A DNA stretch of 64,000 bases. Origin: Doryteuthis pealeii. Its lineage: Eukaryota > Mollusca > Cephalopoda > Myopsida > Loliginidae. Every line of letters starts with the position of its first letter. The first letter of the stretch is position 1. The DNA is taken from the NCBI GenBank assembly GCA_023376005.1, contig CM042151.1, positions 76,648,512 through 76,712,511 on the forward strand, given 5' to 3'. This document shows positions 56,601 through 64,000 of this stretch, one piece after another. Below the pieces are notes generated by a model. That model did no database searches, was not told the DNA's origin, and saw nothing but the letters and a program-made list of their open reading frames with translations. A program made the translations under genes and the position numbers.

Positions 56601-59600
56601 TTAAGTGCTATGCCAATAGTTCAATATGTAAAATGTTTAATAATCTTGATTTAATTCTTTCTCTCTTTACTCTTTCTTTCCTTCTTTTCATTTTCTTCAT
56701 TAATTCGAAGCACAGACTCGTCCACGTAGGGCTATATAAAACAGTGATTTACCCTCCTTTTTTCTTTCTTTCTTTCTTTCTTTCTTTTCCTTTCTTCTTA
56801 CTTATCTTTACTATATATATATATATATTATATATATATATATATAATATATTATATAACAACCCCTCCGCACGAACAGGATATGAACACAAGGTCAAAT
56901 TTTTAAGTGGTGAGAATTCAGCAAGTTTAAATATCGTGAGCTTCTTGTCTCCCGCGGTTGCCCTCAAACAAGGTTAAAGAGCCCAGTCTGCTACACATAT
57001 TTATCCATAACTGGAAGAAGAGTAGGGTTTTAAACCTTTCCTAAGGGTTATTAGCGCTAAGTAATTACCAAATACAGATTTGAACTCGGGGCGACGAGTT
57101 ACATTTTCCCATGATCTTTAACCATTAAATCGCAAGCGCCTTTTTTTAATATTATATTATCTATGTTTCTGTGTTCTTTCTTCTTGTCTTTTGTTTAAAA
57201 AAGAGTATTTCGTTCATTATTTAGCTGGAATTACGGAGGATAACACACTCATAAGAAATAGGAATCAGTGGGTAAGTTAAACTAGATAATCAGGATTTTA
57301 CATTTTTGCATTTCATTCTTAGGACGATTGGACGGTTTCATTTTTTAACCAGAAGCTGTTGAAAGATGATAACGATCGTATTTTCTTTCGGTAACAGTAT
57401 TATTGTATAAGAATATACACATATCTTTTGTCTGAGTTTTGTTTTACTTATCATAATAAGTTGTCGAGTGGCCTAAAGTCTGTAGTAGCCAGACAACGAT
57501 GAAGTCTATCCCCTTTTCACTAACACTAGGACCAAGAATAGAGGCGTCGGAGACGGAGCACCACTCCTACAATCAGCTCCTCACTTACCGCACATATCCA
57601 TGTGCATTCTCATACGCCGAGTTGGCGAGGGCCGGAATCGAACTAGAAAACTTGCACTTCCACCAGACACTCTACCGACTGAGCTAAGCCGCCTGTAGCT
57701 TTGGGCTAAATTGTGTGATCACAGGGGAAGGGGGGGATGCGGATCACCACAGACAACATCGTCTCATCGTCTAAAAGGTACAGAGCCGGGTTCATTACAC
57801 TGCACGGCCTTTAGGCGCCCAGAAAGGAGGATATGCCGATATAGAACACGCACTTTTTACATGGACAATTCACGATCCGGTAAAAATATATATTAATCTC
57901 GCACCAGTAAGTGGAAGCAACAGATAGACAACACGGGATTGCTGAAGAAAATGCGATGTTTTGTAGGTAGTGGTGTCGCACGTATGCTAAACGTATCGCC
58001 GTCTGCTTAGTACGTTACTATCAGCATCGAGTGAGGTGGCTTAGAGAGATTTCTCTTATGCTTTTCAACTAAGGCACTCGAACATTATACAGTAGCGTAG
58101 CTGCCTCGATAGCATTAGTGAGAATGCCTCAGTGTCCTTGTATAATGCAAGGCGACACGAGGGTGCATAAGTACGCCGAAGTCAGCTTAGGAACGACTTG
58201 TGGTCGCTTAAGCAGCATGAGTTTCATGAATTGAACTGCGTCTAGTACTGTCGAGATTCCTACATCCTCTTTCTACCTCACAGCTCCATCAGGATAGCGA
58301 TAGCCGATCGTCATTCCGTCTTAATATCAAATGTTTACCTCTTCCTGATGAGATGCATTTGATCCAATAGCCACACTCACGTATCTAGAATAATATAGAT
58401 GTCGACTGCACATCGTCTTGGTCGCACAATGTCTGTTCTGTTTATCGAGATGCTAACAGCAGTGTGTTCACTATTGTATACTGGGTCTTGAAGACTGATA
58501 TCGTGAGTTCGAATAAAGTGGTTCGCCTCTTCAAACCCTCTTTCATGGGACCAAAGTATGTAATAGCATGGAATGCGTATTTAATAAGCGTGAGCACAGT
58601 CACTATTATTATTTTACTTCTATATCATCTCTCTATATCTGCTGGGTTATAGAGATATATATAATGCTAGATATTGTCATCGTGACTTTAAAGTAACTTT
58701 TCCTAATTCCCATAACAGAAATTAAGCAATTAGTTTTGCGCACAATTTCATTGGTTATAAAGTATTTCCTATCTTAATCACTACATCATCTTTCATAACA
58801 CGATAGTATTTACTCACTGAGTGACCTGTAGTAATGGCAAGCTACACTGAGCACTGCAAATGTGAAGCCGATTCGGCCACGACACATGACCTTTCTTCGA
58901 ACACATTACTATATTTAGTTTAATACGCGACCGATTAGCATCGGAACCGCATAGCGCTGTCGTGTCAGTGGCAGCACTTGCTAGTATCAACATGTCTATA
59001 GATATTCTCCGATCTCTAGTGCGCATTGTTTCGAGTACTCAAGACTGGCTGCATCATCGTAGTTCTTCCGTCGCGTTTATCTCTTTACGGTCAGTCAACC
59101 AGGCGTATTCACTCTTGTTATGACACTCGTGCATAATATAGGCAATGCGCACAATATTATTAATGCAGACATTCATCTTGCAATATCCTGATGTGACGCG
59201 CTCCTATCTCTGACATGTGTAGTGGCGGTCTCTCTACACAGTCATACCAAGAGTAATCTTAACGAGTGTAACATTAGTAGCTCTACGCTCTGTTCATGGT
59301 GCGTTTTAAGTTTTAGCTATTCTGTCTTATGCGCTTACTCACTCTCTATAACTCTAGATGCGATCGTTCTTGCCGACTCATATAGTAAGATCCACATGCG
59401 TGACGAGGAGTCACTTATCGCAAGCTCGTGCACACTATTAGCGTGTTTCTCGAAAACATGCTATATTACGTTGAGGAGCTGGTCTCTTTGTGAGTCTGCG
59501 ATACCCATGCTACTACCCAACGCTTCATGACTAGTGTCTGTGAGACTATCTCACGATCTACTGACTATATAAGTTGTTCGATTGTATGTGCGACGAATTA

Positions 59601-60824
59601 TGTCCTTGTTACGGCTGTCTAGGAAGGTCATAAGGCAGACGTTTTATCAATTTATTTATTTTGAAAATATTACGTATTAGCCTAAAAAATAACCAAAATT
59701 ATACTATTACCAATTTTAAATTAAACAATTGAATGAATTTACTACATAACACCACAAACGTACGACAACATACTTGCTTTGTGTCCTGCGTATCTGTGTT
59801 GACGTAGTGCACGATCTGTATATTTCAATTGACGATACTGTAGAGTCTCCCAATAAAAGTATTTCAACATTTACCTGAGTGCAATCTATAGCTAATTGGG
59901 TTTATTTTACTTGTTTATTTTTTTTTTTAGCAATACGCTAAGTGAGAAATATCAAACAGACTTAATTCTTCCAAACCAGCACAACCTCAGTTATTACATC
60001 TATGTCTCTTCGGCACAAACACTCTTCATTGAGTTGCCGGTGCTAGGGGGCACCTCCAAAATACTTCTGGTGTGTAAACAATTTCCACAGACCCCTGTTT
60101 TAGTGCGCATAGTCATGCGCGGTCTAATGTGATATAGTAGCGGAAGTACATCGGATTTCGCAGGTTCCTACTATGCTCATGATACAATAATGCATAACAA
60201 AGTGCCTCCCCTCTACCTGAAATAACAAATTAAAGTCAATGCCAACTTTAACGCAACACATGAAAACAGAAAAACGCTGATATAACATGTATAGCGATTA
60301 ACCCTTCCCTTGTTTGGTTGGGGTCGAGATTAGCAAAGGATTATCTTTCCTTGCCTGCTTGAGATTCCGTTTAGGGTTGTTGTAGCCTAGCTATTTACAA
60401 ACAAGAACCCGGGAAAGAAACTCTCTCCTCCTCTCTCTGCGTGCTCTCTCTCTCTCTCTCTTCTTCTCTCTTCTCTCTCTCTCTCTACAGGCTTATACTG
60501 TGCCTTAGCATGACCCCTTTTTATACTCTTATCTCATACTTTTCCTACACGCCCCATGTCACCCGCATAGAAATTGGCCATACACGTTGGCCACTACAAA
60601 GTAAGTGACAATATGGATATAGCTCAACTTTCTTCGAGCGATTTTTTCCCTTTTAAGAATTTGTTCTAGCTTGTTGTATTGTTTTATGGGACGTTGCTCA
60701 AGACAATACAAGTATGTTTTTGTTAAAATTTTATTGTTGGAGAATGGTGTTCGTGCTCTTCTGATTCACCTAAAGCCGCATTATTAAAGAATACTGGTGC
60801 TAAGCTACTGAGTTTACCACGCCT

Positions 60825-61140
60825 TGGCGAGTTAACGCTCAGTCGGGTAGAGCGGTTCGGCTAGAAACCAACCAAGGTTCCTAGTTCGCCATACCGGGTC
60901 CCGCCCAACTCAGCGTATGGCAGTTAGACAGGCATCTCGGGCGAATGACGTTAAACTCACTGCGTGTATATGAGTGAAGGTGTTCTAGTCTGTGGAATGA
61001 GGGGTGGGAACCGTGGCGCATACCACCTACACATGCTAAACATCAATCTCGCGTGTGGTCGTTAGCGCTATTGAAAAGCGGATTAGACTTCCCTCGCTGA
61101 CTGGCTGATACCGACTTTTACCGCCTAGTCGACTTTACTA
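60825..61140 (+). mobile_element. SINE S2, corrupted mirror of the 46.1 kb copy
   Basis: 'gttaacgctcagtcgggtag', '...cgctattgaaaagcgg' and 'ctgactggctgatacc' match the 46.1 kb SINE in the complement with many indels. Confidence 0.65.
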
Positions 61141-61406
61141 TCTGTAGCGTTTATTCGGTTCCCATTCTATGGTTAGAAATTAGGAAGAAATACATGATAA
61201 ATGTATAACAATTATTTTTGGAATGTGTTCTTCGATGCTACTGATCTTAGGATGTCACATAAACAGCATTTATAAGAACTGGGTGGCCTTAGACTACTGA
61301 GGTTTACACGCACTTCTTATTTCTATCTATCACATATATCCATATACATTGTGAAAATAGGCAAGAAGAATCACTAATAAATGTATTGTACTGTTTTTTC
61401 GAGGAC

Positions 61407-61490
61407 CTTGAAGCCAGCGGAAATGACATGCTTGAATCTGCGCGAAGGACACCAATGAATATCTCATTTTTCAATTTATCTTTCTACCAC
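61407..61490 (+). pseudogene. Corrupted inverted copy of the ARRDC 45657-45883 exon start
   Basis: Plus reading 'accttgaagccagcggaaatg' and 'gaaggacaccaatgaatat' equals the start of the minus exon at 45883 with indels that break the frame. It stops at 'ctaccac' against the N gap. Part of the mirror arm, not a functional exon. Confidence 0.75.
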
Positions 61491-61500
61491 NNNNNNNNNN
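61491..61500. other. Assembly gap (10 N)
   Basis: Ten N bases; contig or scaffold join at the outer end of the IR2 right arm. Confidence 1.
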
Positions 61501-61861
61501 CTCACGATGTATGCCTTCTGACGGGGGACGGAGGATGAATCGTGACTCGACGCGAGAGAAGATAGAGTATAACACACTCTGGTGCCAAGTTCAGGTCCTT
61601 TTTTTCTACCACTGTTCATCAATTCGAACTATTATAATTCATCTGTTTTATTTTATCTATTTTTTTCCTTAAACACAACTAACGTTTACAATTTAAGTGA
61701 AAAATAACATAAATCGTGTCCTTAGTAATAATTAAATTCATTAAAATCTATGCCCAAGCCAAATTTTTCTGTGTTAATTTTGACGACGATTTGCAATTTT
61801 AACCTAAAAATTGTAAAGACGGTTGAGTGGCTTATTATCGGTATCATTTGTAGGTAAAAAA

Positions 61862-62130
61862 GAACAATTTCCTCGTATATTCCTCCCATGAAATAAACTG
61901 AACCCTCATTTATTTCCGTGTTTTTGCAATAAATGTTTTATTTTTCTTGCACCCGTTATTTTACAATACTAAATATATTTTCTTTATTCTTTATTCTCTA
62001 ACAAATAAAGAAAATATATTTAGTATAGTAAAATAACGGGTGCAAGAAAAATAAAACATTTATTGCAAAAACAAGGACATAAAATGAGAGTTCAGTTTAT
62101 TTTATGGTGGGAATATACGAGGAACTTGTT
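61862..62130. repeat. Palindromic element R, copy 2
   Basis: About 115-bp arms, nearly perfect inverses ('tttttgcaataaatg', 'tcttgcacccgtta', 'aaatatattttcttta'), around a short A/T loop near 61993. Same element as 25940-26194, here better preserved. Confidence 0.85.
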
Positions 62131-62149
62131 TTTTTTTACCTATTTGGAC

Positions 62150-63012
62150 AGTGTGGGAGTCAATCCCCTTTTCGCTTGCGCTAGACCACTGAAGAGATTT
62201 TTCTGGGATGGAGCGCCCTACTACCATCAGTTACATACTTTACCACAGAGATCAGCTTACTGTTACATACGCCTATCGTTCAACGCTATACAGCGCTTTT
62301 CATCAGAGAAACCAAAGAAAATGAAAGGTGCACATGCAGAAAACTTGGCAAAGAGCAATAAAACACAGTATTATTTTAAAACACATTTAATTCAAGGTTA
62401 TAGTCTTTGGGAATCATAATACGACCGTCGACAGGCTAGAGTTTATAATGTCATTTTGGTTGAATTTCTTCTTCAAAATCAATTTGGAAAGGTTCATAAT
62501 GAAAGGACTTTGCACTTATCTTTGTTTTATGGGTGATTTGTTTTCCGTGATAATGATTATTCCAGTATTAGTTCTTTATCTGGCATTTTCAATTGTGATA
62601 ACTTTCTTTTCGGGAGACATTCTTCGTCTTCCCTCCCCCACAAGATGTTCACTGACCGGCCCTTTGGTATACACTGCCGAAACTGACTACCAGGGATCGC
62701 TTTCCCTTCCTTCCACCCCGTGACGTCACCTGTATCGATACGTTTGGCGTACGTGGGTAAAGCAACGGGTGTAGTATCAGTCGTTCGTTTCGTGTGCCTT
62801 CCTCTTCTTAGCTAGGTCGTTTACGGCCACGAGTAAGCGAAATTTTAGGATCAAATTCTGTGACTCCCGGCGTTACACAGTCTAATAAGAATATTCCAAA
62901 AGTTCTATCATTTGATGGAACGTAACATTACCCAAACAATGCTACTCATGTGCCGAGTTAGTGATGACCTATATCGAACCAGAACCTTGTGATTCATAAA
63001 CGGATGCTCTAC
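62150..63012 (-). mobile_element. SINE S2 copy split by an LTR
   Basis: 62150-62260 is the SINE tail ('tcaatccccttttcg', 'ggagcgcccta', 'actttaccacagagatc') and 62928-63012 its head ('gctactcatgtgccgag', B-box complement 'atatcgaacc'). They are separated by the putative LTR at 62261-62927. Confidence 0.7.
62261..62927. mobile_element. Putative solo LTR, 667 bp, TSD ttac
   Basis: Begins TGTTAC and ends GTAACA (6-bp inverted pair), flanked by ttac at 62257-62260 and 62928-62931. It lies inside an S2 SINE, giving an independent boundary check. 'caataaaac' near 62356 could be a poly-A signal. The ORF at 62448-62723 is probably chance. Confidence 0.65.
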
Positions 63013-63121
63013 TAAAAAAATTTTACGACATATCAACCCATTTTGGGTCAGTTAATGCCGAATCAAGCCATTTTGAAAAACAAAGTACCCAGATTGATTA
63101 CAGAACATGCTGTTGCTTAAA

Positions 63122-63213
63122 TCTATTTAAAATTGTTGACGAAACGCCGGCGTTCGTAGATTTGTTAATTTTCCTTGTTCGTTATGTGTGTTTCGTCAAC
63201 AATTTTAAATAGA
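63122..63213. repeat. Perfect 24-bp hairpin
   Basis: 63122-63145 and 63190-63213 are exact reverse complements (core 'attgttgacgaaac'); 44-bp loop. A tiny MITE or hairpin remnant. Confidence 0.9.
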
Positions 63214-63431
63214 CTGACCGACCATAAAGCAAAAGAGTCTCGCAGACTTCTTATTTTCTGTGATACATTTATTTTTCCTCAAGCAAACTAGCGAAAGCCT
63301 CGATGAAGATATATTGAAACAGATCGAAACACTGCAGCATAGACGAAATAAACATTACTCATTTATGAACTTGTATTTTTTCAATTTTTTCACAATATTA
63401 CATAATGTCGGATTCTCATTTCCACTTTTTC

Positions 63432-63435
<4 letters not shown>

Positions 63436-63479
<44 letters not shown>

Positions 63480-63483
63480 TATA

Positions 63484-63536
<53 letters not shown>
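63436..63536. repeat. (CA)n then (TA)n microsatellite
   Basis: CA to about 63478, TA to about 63536, ending 20 bp before the ARRDC exon donor. Confidence 0.95.
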
Positions 63537-63540
<4 letters not shown>

Positions 63541-63555
63541 GGGGAATAGTCTTAC

Positions 63556-63693
63556 CAGATCCATAAAGAATAATCTTCTCATTAAAGTATGTTTCATGGT
63601 TGGAATATGTTCGAGTAAAGCTATTTCGGTTATGTCGACGCTCGCGTTCTGTCCATCTAACATGAGCTTCACCAAGAATCGTCACTGAAACAC
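63556..63693 (-). CDS. Alpha-arrestin (ARRDC family), arrestin-N domain exon 1 of those visible
   Basis: A 138-bp exon with acceptor tttattttcag and donor gtaag. It starts with 2 nt of a split codon, then VSVTILGEAHVRWTERE, SNHETYFNEKIILYGS, and ends with 1 nt of a Gly codon completed by the next exon at 45883. G-E-A-x-V-x-WTE and ETYFN-x-K are hallmark arrestin-N strands in ARRDC2-4-like proteins. The N-terminal exon (before VSVT) is beyond 64000. The intron to 45883 is about 17.7 kb as assembled, less if the palindrome is false. A (TA)n run sits 20 bp past the donor. Confidence 0.93.
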
Positions 63694-63717
63694 CTGAAAA
63701 TAAAAAAAAACAAATAA

Positions 63718-63778
<61 letters not shown>
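63718..63778. repeat. (TA)n then (GT)n microsatellite
   Basis: TA to 63737 then GT to 63778, adjoining the SINE S1 tail. Confidence 0.95.
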
Positions 63779-63779
<1 letters not shown>

Positions 63780-64000
63780 AAAATATATTTACCAACCCCT
63801 CCACGCGAGCAGGAGGTGAGACAAGGTCCATTTCTTAAGCGGAGTTTAACAGGTTTGAATTTAGAGTTTTCCTTCTCCTTGACTGGTTACCTAGCCAAGG
63901 TTAAAGAGCCCATTTAAACATAACTGGAGGGACAATTGGATTCATACCTTTCCCAAGGGTATTAGCGCGATGTGAAATTCAAACAGCTTCGTCCAGGAAT
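63779..64000 (-). mobile_element. SINE family S1, runs off the window
   Basis: Minus copy: 'accaacccctccacgcg' tail next to the microsatellite, 'aacataactggaggg', 'ccaagggtattagcgc'. The tRNA-like head lies beyond 64000. Confidence 0.8.

Larger units (their letters stand above)
53056..61490 (-). repeat. Right arm of giant palindrome IR2, corrupted mirror
   Basis: An inverted, noisier version of 45793-53055. Up to about 57.9 kb the match is easy to follow (element P 53925-56085, SINE S2 56370-56545, (TTTC)n/(TA)n 56760-56860, SINE S1 56865-57140, SINE S2 57463-57700). From 57.9 to about 60.2 kb it is peppered with substitutions and insertions and has unusually even base composition. It improves again toward 61.49 kb. 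The short ORFs here should not be annotated as genes. Confidence 0.8.

Noticed and set aside
58464..58652. ORF in the 57.9-59.6 kb region
   Set aside because: Contains the mirror image of the mariner remnant at 47971 with errors; the region is the corrupted arm of IR2.
63260..63781. Overlapping ORFs of 142 and 121 aa
   Set aside because: They read through CA/TA/GT microsatellites; only the 63556-63693 segment on the minus strand is an exon.

Overview
This is a gene-poor, AT-rich, repeat-saturated eukaryotic window. Long C2H2 zinc-finger ORFs with near-identical TGEKP linkers, several non-LTR retrotransposons, two tRNA-derived SINE families that end near TA microsatellites, mariner and hAT-like elements, and small conserved exons in very large introns suggest a lophotrochozoan, most likely a cephalopod mollusc (octopus or squid). 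That assignment is inference.

Region 1 (1-27.6 kb) is a large, old inverted duplication. The left arm is about 1-7.8 kb. The right arm is about 11.9-27.6 kb and was lengthened by later insertions. Each arm carries a C2H2 zinc-finger gene pointing at the centre: + at 4767-6466, and - from 21421 down to about 14430. The minus gene has been blown apart by nested insertions: a nearly full-length LINE with a restriction-like endonuclease (14547-18865), a 5'-truncated copy of the same LINE (20055-20312), a SINE and a second type of LINE. The plus gene has its own copy of the same LINE (5800-6270). All three copies of this LINE sit at the same place, the DNA coding the TGEKP linker between zinc fingers, and all are in the sense orientation. 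This looks like a site-directed retrotransposon whose target is the zinc-finger linker, and it is the most interesting signal in the window.

Region 2 (27.6-38 kb) holds repeats only: hAT-like palindromic MITEs, a decayed mariner, a GA-rich tandem array, a GC-rich tandem triplet and SINE-like elements.

Region 3 (38-64 kb) contains the one clear single-copy gene, an alpha-arrestin (arrestin domain-containing protein, ARRDC family) on the minus strand. Four exons are visible: 63556-63693, 45657-45883, 39463-39645 and 38408-38590. All have GT-AG boundaries and compatible phases. The first exon lies beyond the right edge and the C-terminal exon(s) were not found. Its introns hold solo LTRs, a mariner inserted in a TA microsatellite, SINEs and palindromic elements, plus a possible terminal exon of another gene (47579-47814).

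A second giant palindrome is centred near 53.06 kb (45.8-53.06 kb against 53.06-61.49 kb). Its right arm is a noisy, error-like mirror image of the left arm and ends at a 10-N gap, so it may well be an assembly fold-back. No rRNA, functional tRNA, CRISPR array or prokaryotic feature was seen.
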